From: Chloracidobacterium sp.
Lineage (GTDB): Bacteria > Acidobacteriota > Blastocatellia > Pyrinomonadales > Pyrinomonadaceae
Direction of reading: 5' to 3'
Assembly: GCA_016706275.1 (NCBI GenBank)
Contig: JADJJY010000001.1
Span: 1,302,001 to 1,366,000, forward strand
DNA length: 64,000 nt
In this document: positions 50,069 to 57,709 of the stretch, in pieces
Layout: the number at the start of each line of letters is the position of its first letter
Numbering within the stretch: the stretch's first letter is position 1
The notes under the pieces: generated by a model
Databases searched by the model: none
What the model was told of the DNA's origin: nothing
What the model saw: only the letters and a program-made list of their open reading frames with translations
Made by a program: the position numbers and the translations under genes

Positions 50069-51145
50069 ATGAAAACTTCAAGCCTTGCCGAATATCAAAA
50101 TCATTTTAGTGCCGTGCCGACGAGTTCGAGCTATGTCGAAAACCTTATAGGCAATACGCCGCTGCTCGCCGTCCACTTTCATTACAAGGGCGAACGTCGC
50201 ACGATCTTTGCAAAGGCCGAGCATCTGAACCTGACCGGCAGCATCAAGGACCGCATGGCTCTGCACATTATCTGCTCGGCGTACCGCGACGAACAGATCC
50301 GCAAAGGCGACATCATTGCTGAGGCAACGAGCGGTAACACGGGCATCTCATTCGCGGCGATCGGCCACGCGTTCGGCAATCCGGTGCATGTTTTTATGCC
50401 GGATTGGATGAGCAACGAGCGGATCTCGCTGATAAAGAGCTACGGAGCGGACGTGACGCTCGTCAGCCACGAACAGGGTGGATTTGTCGGCAGTATTGAG
50501 CTGGCGGATGCTTTCAAATACGAGCATCGACGCGTGTTTCTGCCGCATCAATTCTCAAACCTGGCTAACGCCGAGGCTCATTACTTAACGACTGGGCCGG
50601 AGATATGGGCCCAGCTAAAAAAGGTCGGTTTTGAACCCGACGCATTCGTCGCAGGCGTAGGAACGGGCGGCACGATAATGGGAACTGCTGCCTACTTTCG
50701 CGAAAAGAACCCCGATATCAAAATGCACCCGCTCGAACCTGCCGAATCGCCGACGCTGACGGTCGGTCATAACGTCGGTAGCCATCGTATTCAGGGGATT
50801 TCGGACGAGTTCATTCCTGCGATCTGTGATCTGCCCAAACTTGACGAGATCATCACCGTCTCTGACGGCGATTCGATATTGATGGCACAAAAGCTGGCGT
50901 CCCAACTGGGGTTGGCGGTCGGTATTTCGTCCGGAGCAAATTTCCTCGGTGCATTGATCGCACTAGAAAAGCTCGGTTCCGATGCGATCGTCGCAACTGT
51001 GTTTTGTGACGACAACAAAAAATATCTGAGCACCGATCTTGTCCGCAAAGAGCCTGTAAAACAGGGCTACCTGACGCCGGACATTGAGTTGTTTGGATAT
51101 CAAACCATCGGCCGCGTCGGTCAAGCCGAGCTCGCGGCATTTTGA
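50069..51145 (+). CDS. Cysteine synthase/cystathionine beta-synthase family PLP enzyme
   Basis: The 358-residue protein has a fold-type II PLP core: LIGNTPLLAV, LTGSIKDRMA with the PLP lysine Lys60, EATSGNTGIS at 86-94, FMPDWMSNERISLIKSYGADVTLV, GVGTGGTIMG (phosphate loop) and SSGANFLG. This places it with CysK/CysM/CBS, which replace the beta-substituent of O-acetylserine, O-phosphoserine or serine. It is about 40 residues longer than CysK, with extra sequence at both ends. Lone gene before the lysine operon; the exact substrate is unknown. Confidence 0.88.
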   Translation: MKTSSLAEYQNHFSAVPTSSSYVENLIGNTPLLAVHFHYKGERRTIFAKAEHLNLTGSIKDRMALHIICSAYRDEQIRKGDIIAEATSGNTGISFAAIGHAFGNPVHVFMPDWMSNERISLIKSYGADVTLVSHEQGGFVGSIELADAFKYEHRRVFLPHQFSNLANAEAHYLTTGPEIWAQLKKVGFEPDAFVAGVGTGGTIMGTAAYFREKNPDIKMHPLEPAESPTLTVGHNVGSHRIQGISDEFIPAICDLPKLDEIITVSDGDSILMAQKLASQLGLAVGISSGANFLGALIALEKLGSDAIVATVFCDDNKKYLSTDLVRKEPVKQGYLTPDIELFGYQTIGRVGQAELAAF

Positions 51146-51165
51146 TTTCTCAATTCTTTATGAGG

Positions 51166-51195
51166 TTGCAAGAGCGAATCTGCCGAATCTATCGT
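51166..51195 (+). promoter_or_regulatory. Possible promoter of the lysine/DAP operon
   Basis: TTGCAA (51166-51171) and TATCGT (51190-51195) are spaced by 18 bases in the 82-base gap before lysC. The implied leader is about 30 bases, too short for a lysine riboswitch. Confidence 0.35.
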
Positions 51196-51227
51196 AGAAT
51201 ATTTCTTTTCTAGATTAGAACTACGAT

Positions 51228-52598
51228 TTGAGCAGTTTGAGCAGCCAAGGCCCAACAGTAATGAAATTCGGCGGGACGTCGGTCGGTGACGTTGCGGCTT
51301 TTGAGCGCGTTTTTCACATTGTTTCGACGCAAATAGAGAAACATCCGGTCGTTGTTGTATCGGCAATGACTAAGGTCACGGACGCACTGCTCGCGGCGTT
51401 TGAGACGGCGAAAAAGGGTGATTTCGCTGACGCCTATGCCTCGCTCGAACCGCATTTTGATCGTCACACGGCGGTTTCCGAGCATTTCATCTCCGGCGAT
51501 AAACCTAATGCGTTCAATGGCGAACTGGAATTTGCCCGAGGAGAATTGTCCGATCTTCTGATGCGCGTTACCCGCCGCTCGCTCCCTTTGCAGATGCTCA
51601 AAGACGCGATCGTCAGCTATGGCGAGCAATTGTCATCGCGATTGCTGGCAGAGGTTTTGAAGGCCAAAGGCGTTGCCGCTAGACAAGTCGACTCGCGTCG
51701 GCTGATCGTCACCGACGACGAATATGGTGCTGCACAGCCGATCATTGACGAGACCAACGAAATTGTCCGGCTTGAGCTTGAGCCGCTCATTGCGGGCGGC
51801 GAGGTGCCGATACTTGGCGGCTTTATTGCGGCAAACCGAGCGGGCGAAACGACGACACTGGGACGCGGCGGCTCGGATTACTCGGCGGCGATCGTCGCGG
51901 CCGCTCTTCACGCGAGCGAATTACAGATCTGGACCGACGTGACCGGCGTGATGACCTGCGACCCGCGTATTTGTAGCGATGCTCGCACCATCCCGGTACT
52001 GTCTTACGAAGAAGCGGCGGAGCTTGCCTATTTCGGGGCAAAGGTCTTGCACCCAAAAACAATAAAGCCTGCGGTCGATAACGCGATCCCTGTTCGCGTT
52101 TGCAACACGTTCGAGCCTGATGAGATCGGCACGATGGTGCTTGCCGACAGCGGCGAAACGCCAAACAAGATCAAATCGATCGCCCACAAAAAGAACATCA
52201 CGATCCTGCGTATCTCGTCGGCACGGATGCTCGGCAGCTATGGTTTTATGAGCGCCGTATTTCAGGTGTTTGAGCGGTTTCGCACCGTCATAGATGTCAT
52301 TTCGACGTCTGAGGTCTCGATAGCTCTGACGCTCGACAATACCGCCGAGATCGACAAGATCGTCGCCGAACTCGAACGCCTCGGCGACGTCGAGATCGAC
52401 ACCGGCTACGCGGTCATCTGCGTCGTCGGCGAAGGCTTGCGTGCCTCAACCGGTCTCGCTTCTACTGTTTTTTCGACCATCGAAGATATCAACGTTGCTT
52501 TAATTTCGCACGGGGCGTCGAGCGTGAATCTGACATTTGTCATCAAAGAAGAACTTGCAGCGGAAGTGATCAAACGGCTGCATAAGGAGCTTTTTTAA
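51228..52598 (+). CDS. lysC: Aspartate kinase
   Basis: LysC phosphorylates L-aspartate, the first committed step to lysine/DAP, methionine and threonine. The 456-residue protein has KFGGTSVGD near the start, the TTTLGRGGSDYSA motif, and two C-terminal ACT domains (ITILRISSARMLGSYGFM and VICVVGEGLRAS) for feedback control. Start is unclear: TTG at 51228 or 51237 leaves residues before KFGG as usual in the family, while the first ATG (51261) would begin at MKFGG. The dapE-like gene follows with no gap. Confidence 0.95.
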   Translation: MSSLSSQGPTVMKFGGTSVGDVAAFERVFHIVSTQIEKHPVVVVSAMTKVTDALLAAFETAKKGDFADAYASLEPHFDRHTAVSEHFISGDKPNAFNGELEFARGELSDLLMRVTRRSLPLQMLKDAIVSYGEQLSSRLLAEVLKAKGVAARQVDSRRLIVTDDEYGAAQPIIDETNEIVRLELEPLIAGGEVPILGGFIAANRAGETTTLGRGGSDYSAAIVAAALHASELQIWTDVTGVMTCDPRICSDARTIPVLSYEEAAELAYFGAKVLHPKTIKPAVDNAIPVRVCNTFEPDEIGTMVLADSGETPNKIKSIAHKKNITILRISSARMLGSYGFMSAVFQVFERFRTVIDVISTSEVSIALTLDNTAEIDKIVAELERLGDVEIDTGYAVICVVGEGLRASTGLASTVFSTIEDINVALISHGASSVNLTFVIKEELAAEVIKRLHKELF

Positions 52599-53615
52599 GT
52601 GAAGCTTTTTGAACTCACAAAATCGCTGATGTCCATTCCGTCCGTTTCCGGCGAAGAGGAAGCGGTTGGATCTTATCTACGTGACCATCTCGAATCGCTC
52701 GGTTGGACGGTTGAGCTACAGTCTGTCTCTGAAACACAAAATAACGTCATTGCATATCTGAACGATACGCCCCGCGTTTGGCTTTCGACTCACATGGATA
52801 CTGTCCCGCCGTTTATCCCGCCGACCGAGGATGATGAGAAGATCTATGGGCGCGGGTCTTGCGATGCGAAGGGCATTATTGCCGCTCAAATAATTGCAGC
52901 GGAGGAGTTGAGGAGGGTAGGAGTAGAGGACATCGGCTTGCTCTATACGGTCGAGGAGGAACGTGCTTCGACGGGTGCCAAGGTTGCAAACCATCATCCT
53001 ATCGCCGCGAAATGCGAATATCTGATAAACGGCGAGCCGACTGATAATGATCTGGCAATTGGTTCGAAAGGGGCTTTCCGGGCAAAGATAAAAACGAAAG
53101 GCAAGGCTGCTCATTCGGCGTATCCCGAGCAAGGCGATTCAGCGATCGAGAAACTGCTCGATATTCTCGAAGACGTTCGCCACACAAAATTTCCAAATGA
53201 CGATTTTTTTGGAGAGACAACGTGTAACATCGCGACCCTCGACGGCGGCATCGCCCTCAACGTCATTCCGCCGCACGCCGAGACGGGCTTGCTCATTCGT
53301 CTGACAACGCCGATGGAACCGATCCGTGACGCTCTTGAGAGCCTGATCCGCGAACGTGGTGAGCTAGAGATCTTGTCGTACAGCCTGCCGGTCAAGATGC
53401 TGGCGGTCGATGGTTTTGAGCAAAAGGTTGTGCGGTTCACGACCGACATCCCACACCTCGGCAACTGGGGCCAACCGCTGCTGCTTGGGCCGGGATCGAT
53501 ACTTGTGGCTCATACGAAAGATGAATTTGTGTTGAAAAAAGACCTTGAGATCGCGGTCGGATTGTACGTAAACCTCGTTAAAGAGCTGTTAACCGCAGAG
53601 ACGCAAAGTCGCTGA
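52599..53615 (+). CDS. M20 metallopeptidase, probable succinyl-diaminopimelate desuccinylase
   Basis: GTG start at 52599 right after the lysC stop, with AAGGAG at 52584. The 338-residue enzyme has the M20 zinc motifs: STHMDTVPP (His65, Asp67), RGSCDAKG (Asp89), EEERAS (Glu120-121). The family also holds acetylornithine and LysW-lysine hydrolases, but no LysW or ArgE neighbours are here. Position between lysC and dapB, with a dapD-type succinyltransferase in the same operon, favours DapE. Its last residues (TAETQSR) are coded by the palindromic repeat at 53592. Confidence 0.85.
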   Translation: MKLFELTKSLMSIPSVSGEEEAVGSYLRDHLESLGWTVELQSVSETQNNVIAYLNDTPRVWLSTHMDTVPPFIPPTEDDEKIYGRGSCDAKGIIAAQIIAAEELRRVGVEDIGLLYTVEEERASTGAKVANHHPIAAKCEYLINGEPTDNDLAIGSKGAFRAKIKTKGKAAHSAYPEQGDSAIEKLLDILEDVRHTKFPNDDFFGETTCNIATLDGGIALNVIPPHAETGLLIRLTTPMEPIRDALESLIRERGELEILSYSLPVKMLAVDGFEQKVVRFTTDIPHLGNWGQPLLLGPGSILVAHTKDEFVLKKDLEIAVGLYVNLVKELLTAETQSR

Positions 53616-53663
53616 GCGGAAATGCCTTGGTTTGCTTTCTCTGTGTCTCGGCGTCTCTGCGGT
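53592..53663. repeat. Palindromic repeat (CGCAGAGACGC family) reaching into a coding region
   Basis: ACCGCAGAGACGC (53592-53604) pairs perfectly with 53651-53663. The left arm lies in the dapE-like frame and encodes its C-terminal TAETQ. Internal words CTCTGTGTCTCGG continue the same short period. Confidence 0.85.
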
Positions 53664-53674
53664 AAAATAATTTT

Positions 53675-54370
53675 ATGAAGATCGCACTGATCGGATACGG
53701 AGTGATGGGCAAGCTCATCCACCGTCTTGCCGAGGAAAAAGGACATGAGATCGCAGTCATCATCGACGATGCGGACGCTGGTTTGACTGCGTCTGAGTTG
53801 GCTGAAAAGCTGCGTGGCGTTGATGCGGCGATAGATTTTACGACGGCTGATGCTGTGCAGCGAAATGTTGAGGCATGTGTTGCGGCGGGCGTGCCGTTAG
53901 TCGAGGGCACGACCGGTTGGAACGGCCAACGAGCTGATATCGAGCAGATCGTTGAAGTTGGAAACGGAGCATTTGTCTTCGGCGCGAATTTCTCGATCGG
54001 CGTAAACCTGTTTTACCGTATCTCAGACTTTGCCGCCGAGCTTTTTGCCAAATTTCCCGAATACGAAGCATTTATCGAGGAACAGCATCACTCACGCAAG
54101 CTCGACAGCCCGAGCGGCACAGCTTTGAAGATCAAAGATGTAGTTTCAAAACATGTCGAGGTTGGCGATATCGCGGCGACTCGTGCCGGAAATATTCCCG
54201 GAACACATCGCGTCGGATTCGACGGCTCTGCGGATCAGATATTGCTCGAACACACGGCCCGTTCGCGCGAGGGTTTTGCATCCGGGTCGATACTCGCCAC
54301 CGAGTGGATCGTCGGGAAGAAGGGGTTTTACGAATTTACCGATGTGCTGGATGAGATCGTTGGCAAATGA
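53675..54370 (+). CDS. dapB: 4-Hydroxy-tetrahydrodipicolinate reductase
   Basis: DapB reduces the DapA product to tetrahydrodipicolinate with NAD(P)H. The 231-residue protein is a little short for the family (about 240-270) but complete: GYGVMGK at 7-13, IDFTTADAVQRNVEAC, GTTGW, GANFSIGVNLFY, and the catalytic EEQHHSRKLDSPSGTALKI. It is followed by the trpF-like gene with a 4-base ATGA overlap. The start lies directly after the palindromic repeat at 53592-53663. Confidence 0.95.
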   Translation: MKIALIGYGVMGKLIHRLAEEKGHEIAVIIDDADAGLTASELAEKLRGVDAAIDFTTADAVQRNVEACVAAGVPLVEGTTGWNGQRADIEQIVEVGNGAFVFGANFSIGVNLFYRISDFAAELFAKFPEYEAFIEEQHHSRKLDSPSGTALKIKDVVSKHVEVGDIAATRAGNIPGTHRVGFDGSADQILLEHTARSREGFASGSILATEWIVGKKGFYEFTDVLDEIVGK

Positions 54371-55020
54371 AACCACGAATAAAGATCTGCTGCATCGCCA
54401 ACGAAAAAGAAGCCGCTGACGCGGTCTCGTTTGGGGCTTCGGCGATAGGACTTGTCGGTGAGATGCCGTCGGGGCCGGGGCCGATCTCGGACGAGGAAAT
54501 TTATTGCATCGCTCAGTCTGTTCCGCCGCCGATCGCGACGTTTTTGCTGACTAGCCAGCAAACCGCGCATGGCATAATTGACCATCACCACCGAACAAAG
54601 ACCAACACAATACAGATCGTCGACGAGCTGACCGACCGGGCATATCACGAGATCCGCGAGGCTTTACCAAGTGTCAAATTGGTTCAGGTCATTCACGTCG
54701 TTGGCGAGCAGTCCGTGGTGGAGGCCGCTGAACTTGCCGAGCACGTTGACGCCATACTTCTCGACAGCGGAAACCCGTCATTAGAAATAAAAGAACTTGG
54801 CGGAACCGGACGGCGGCATGATTGGTCGCTGTCGCGGCGAATTGTTGAGACTTGCGGCAAGCCAGTTTTTCTAGCGGGTGGTTTGAACTCCGATAACGTC
54901 CGCCAAGCTATCGAGACCGTCCAGCCTTTCGGTTTAGACATCTGTTCCGGTGTTCGGACAGATGGGAGACTTGACCTCGCTAAGATTGCATCCTTCTTTG
55001 ACGCGGTTAACTCACTTTAG
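54367..55020 (+). CDS. trpF: Phosphoribosylanthranilate isomerase-like protein
   Basis: The 217-residue TIM-barrel protein shows the TrpF pattern: KICCIANEKEAADAVSFGASAIGLV, a barrel strand ILLDSGN, GGTGRRHDW, FLAGGLNSDNVRQAI and LDICSGVRTDG. The catalytic first cysteine and aspartate are present; the second position of the usual KICGI is Cys in place of Gly. TrpF isomerises phosphoribosylanthranilate in tryptophan synthesis, but no other trp gene is nearby; all neighbours belong to lysine/DAP synthesis and it overlaps dapB by 4 bases. It may be a TrpF paralogue with another substrate. Confidence 0.8.
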   Translation: MKPRIKICCIANEKEAADAVSFGASAIGLVGEMPSGPGPISDEEIYCIAQSVPPPIATFLLTSQQTAHGIIDHHHRTKTNTIQIVDELTDRAYHEIREALPSVKLVQVIHVVGEQSVVEAAELAEHVDAILLDSGNPSLEIKELGGTGRRHDWSLSRRIVETCGKPVFLAGGLNSDNVRQAIETVQPFGLDICSGVRTDGRLDLAKIASFFDAVNSL

Positions 55021-55060
55021 CCGACGACACACTCCCTATCGGTCGTGTTTCCGCCTCTCT

Positions 55061-55090
55061 TTCTGTGTTAATCTGTGAAATCGGTGGCAA
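55061..55090. repeat. Half-copy of the ATCTGTG short-period repeat
   Basis: TCTGTGTTAATCTGTGAAATC-like words and a terminal GGTGGC match the right arm of the repeat at 42889-42952. No opposite arm is present. It occupies the gap before dapA. Confidence 0.5.
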
Positions 55091-55096
55091 AAAGTT

Positions 55097-55999
55097 ATGA
55101 CGATGAAAATTGACTGGATGCAGGGTTGTGCGACGGCTTTGGTAACGCCTTTTAACAAGGACGGATCGATCGATGACGAGTGTTGTCGGAAGCTTGCTGA
55201 GCGGCAGATTAAGGGCGGGGTGAAGATACTCGTGCCGTGCGGGACGACCGGCGAAAATGTCACGATGGACGAGTCCGAGCGGCTGCACGTTATTAAAATG
55301 GCCGTCGAGGTCGCGAAAAATCTGGGGGCTCACGTCATCGCCGGGACGGGCAGCAATAATACCGCTGCGACGATAGATTTTACGCGGCGAGCGCGCGAGG
55401 CAGGTGCGGATGCGGCTTTGGTCGTGGCTCCGTACTACAACAAGCCGACGCAGGAAGGGATGTTTGCCCATTTTGGCGAGATCGCTAAATCGGTCAAGGG
55501 GTTTCCGATCATGCTCTACAACGTGCCTTCGCGGACGTCGTCAAATATCTCCGCCGCGACTACGATCCGGCTTGCCGAAAAGTACGAGAACATCGTCGCA
55601 ACCAAAGAAGCGTCAGGCGACTATTCGCAAGTGATGCAGATAATCGCGAGACGGCCTAAGAATTTTAAGGTCTTTTCGGGGGACGATGCCTCGACTCTGC
55701 CGCTGATCGTACTCGGTGCGGACGGGCTGGTGTCGGTTTGTGCGAACGAGATACCAAAAGAAACCTCAAAAATGGTCGAGCACGCTTTGAACGGGTCGTT
55801 TCACTTTGCACGCAAGATCCATTACAAAATATTGCCTCTGATGGACGCAAACTTTATCGAATCGTCCCCCGCTCCGTGCAAATTCGTAATGAAAGAAATG
55901 GGATTGCTCGAAGAGAATCTACGGCTGCCGCTCGTTCCCGTAGCGCCTGAAACGCGTGCGAAACTCAAAGCCGTAATGAAAGAGGTGATCGGTAAGTGA
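55097..55999 (+). CDS. dapA: 4-Hydroxy-tetrahydrodipicolinate synthase
   Basis: DapA condenses pyruvate with aspartate semialdehyde. The 300-residue protein has ATALVTPFNKDGSID, VPCGTTGEN at 47-54, the YNVPSRTSSN loop with Tyr141, and VATKEASGDY with the Schiff-base Lys170, then GVLSGDD-like FSGDDASTLPL. All match the family. Two ATGs (55097, 55103) are possible. The stop overlaps the next gene's GTG by 4 bases. It lies in the lysine operon with dapB upstream and dapD downstream. Confidence 0.96.
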   Translation: MTMKIDWMQGCATALVTPFNKDGSIDDECCRKLAERQIKGGVKILVPCGTTGENVTMDESERLHVIKMAVEVAKNLGAHVIAGTGSNNTAATIDFTRRAREAGADAALVVAPYYNKPTQEGMFAHFGEIAKSVKGFPIMLYNVPSRTSSNISAATTIRLAEKYENIVATKEASGDYSQVMQIIARRPKNFKVFSGDDASTLPLIVLGADGLVSVCANEIPKETSKMVEHALNGSFHFARKIHYKILPLMDANFIESSPAPCKFVMKEMGLLEENLRLPLVPVAPETRAKLKAVMKEVIGK

Positions 56000-56454
56000 G
56001 CAAGTGTTTGTGGGGCGTATTGCTTATAGCCGTGATCGCTGGTTCAGTGCACGCACAACAGATCTCACGGGAGGAGACTGAGGTTCGGACGGCTATCGGT
56101 AGATGGGCTAACGCGGTCAAAGATCGCGATCAGAAGGCTCTTGACGCACTTTTTGCGGATGACCTGTTTATTACAGATTACAACGGCGGGACGCGGGGAA
56201 AGAAAGAAGAGCTTGAGGTATTAAAACCGTCCGACACAGTGAAAACTATCTCGGTCACGAACGAGAATATCGTCGTGAGGATCTACGACAAATCCAAGAC
56301 CGCTATTGTAACCGCAGTTGTAAAAATGGTGTTTGAGATTGCGGGAAAGCAAACTCATATGGCAATGCGTTATACAAGCGTCTGGGAAAAACGAAAGGGA
56401 AACTGGCAGATCGTTGTGCTTCAAACGGCACGCGTCGCTCAGCCAAAGACGTAA
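55996..56454 (+). CDS. Secreted NTF2-like (DUF4440/SnoaL) protein
   Basis: A GTG at 55996 overlaps the dapA stop. The 152-residue protein has a signal peptide (LWGVLLIAVIAGSVHAQ) and a cone-fold pattern: EVRTAIGRWANAVKDRDQKALDALFADDLFITDYNG, then EIAGKQTHMAMRYTSVWEKRKGNWQIVVLQ. DUF4440 proteins often sit beside unrelated operons and bind small ligands; none has been linked to DAP synthesis that I know of. Its place in the operon is probably passive, but the overlap means it is co-translated with dapA. Confidence 0.78.
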   Translation: MSKCLWGVLLIAVIAGSVHAQQISREETEVRTAIGRWANAVKDRDQKALDALFADDLFITDYNGGTRGKKEELEVLKPSDTVKTISVTNENIVVRIYDKSKTAIVTAVVKMVFEIAGKQTHMAMRYTSVWEKRKGNWQIVVLQTARVAQPKT

Positions 56455-56464
56455 AACACTGAAT

Positions 56465-56860
56465 ATGGAATTTGACGACTTTAAAAGGCCGGGCGGAACT
56501 TCAGGAGGTTTGGCGGAGTTCGTGATCGGATTCATCATGACCGTTTCTGGCGGCTATATGCTTATCAGCCGCGTGATCGTGACCAGCGGCTTTTGGAACT
56601 GGGGCGGTTACAACACCTTTGGCCTGTCTCTCGTCCCGCTGATCTTTGGCATCGCGTTTGTTTTCTTTAGCGGAAAATCGATCATCGGCTGGATCCTCAT
56701 CGCGATCAGCATCATCGTCATCGCGTCGGGCATTTTGATGAATCTGCAGATCTATTTTCAGCCGACAAGTTTGTTCAATACGGTGATAATGCTGATCTTG
56801 TTCGCGGGCGGGATCGGTTTGATCGCAAGGGCAGTTATTGCAAATCGAGACGACGTTTAG
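56465..56860 (+). CDS. Small membrane protein of unknown function
   Basis: The ATG at 56465 is preferred over an open frame from 56333 that overlaps the previous gene. The 131-residue protein has about four hydrophobic segments (FVIGFIMTVSGGYMLIS; FGLSLVPLIFGIAFVFF; IIGWILIAISIIVIASGI; VIMLILFAGGIGLIARAVI), joined by short loops, with an N-terminal FKRPGGTSGG. No family recognised. It lies between the NTF2-like gene and dapD with short gaps, so it is in the same transcript. Confidence 0.75.
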   Translation: MEFDDFKRPGGTSGGLAEFVIGFIMTVSGGYMLISRVIVTSGFWNWGGYNTFGLSLVPLIFGIAFVFFSGKSIIGWILIAISIIVIASGILMNLQIYFQPTSLFNTVIMLILFAGGIGLIARAVIANRDDV

Positions 56861-56878
56861 GCAAGCGGGGAGAATTTT

Positions 56879-57709
56879 GTGAACTTACAAAGTGAAATCG
56901 AAAAACTGTTTGAGAAATCGGAATTTTCTTCCGACGATCGCGAGATCTACGAAATATTCAAAACCGCCCTGCGACGCGGTGAGATACGCTCGGCGGAGAA
57001 AGCGGCTGACGGTAATTGGCACGCGAATGCGTGGGTAAAGCAGGGTATTTTGCTTGGCTTTCGAATGGGCAAGATGGTCGAGATGTCTAAGCCGACCGAG
57101 ACGCTGCAGTTTTTTGACAAAGATACATTTCCGCTGCGGCCTATGACTCTCGACGATGGTGTGCGGATAGTTATGGGCGGTTCGGCAATACGTGACGGCA
57201 GCTATGTCGCACCGAGTGTTGTGGTGGTTCCTCCGGCGTATATCAATGTCGGCTCGTACGTTGACGAAGGCACGATGGTCGACAGCCACGCTCTGGTCGG
57301 TTCGTGTGCTCAGATTGGTAAGCGGGTACATCTGTCGGCGGCGGCACAGATCGGTGGCGTGTTGGAACCGGTTGGTGCGGTGCCGGTGATCATTGAGGAT
57401 GACGTGCTTGTCGGTGGTAATACGGGTGTTTACGAGGGGACCATTGTCCGCGAGGGAGCGGTGCTTGCCAGCGGCGTGATACTGACGCGTTCGACGCCGG
57501 TCTTTGATCTGCCAAATGGCCGCATTATCAAATCCGACGGTGATAAGCCGCTCGAGATACCTGCCGGTGCGGTGGTTGTACAGGGCTCACGTGCTGTGTC
57601 GAGCGGTTTTGGCAAGGAAAACGGCCTATCGATCTATTGCCCGATCATCGTCAAATACCGCGACGACAAGACCGACGCTTCGACCAAACTAGAGGATTAT
57701 CTGCGATGA
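56879..57709 (+). CDS. dapD: Tetrahydrodipicolinate N-succinyltransferase
   Basis: DapD transfers succinyl from succinyl-CoA to tetrahydrodipicolinate. GTG start at 56879 with CGGGGAG upstream. The 276-residue length is normal. After an N-terminal helical part with GNWHANAWVKQGILLGFRMG, a left-handed beta-helix of hexapeptide repeats runs from about 95 to 210, including VVVPPAYINVGSYVDEGTMVDSHALVGSCAQIG, IIEDDVLVGGNTGVYEGTIV and RSTPVFDL. The stop overlaps the ribonuclease gene (ATGA). Presence of dapD fixes the succinylase branch for this organism. Confidence 0.95.
   Translation: MNLQSEIEKLFEKSEFSSDDREIYEIFKTALRRGEIRSAEKAADGNWHANAWVKQGILLGFRMGKMVEMSKPTETLQFFDKDTFPLRPMTLDDGVRIVMGGSAIRDGSYVAPSVVVVPPAYINVGSYVDEGTMVDSHALVGSCAQIGKRVHLSAAAQIGGVLEPVGAVPVIIEDDVLVGGNTGVYEGTIVREGAVLASGVILTRSTPVFDLPNGRIIKSDGDKPLEIPAGAVVVQGSRAVSSGFGKENGLSIYCPIIVKYRDDKTDASTKLEDYLR

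Noticed and set aside
51146..51227. Lysine riboswitch before lysC
   Set aside because: The gap is only 82 bases, and the lysine aptamer needs about 170; none of its conserved elements is visible.
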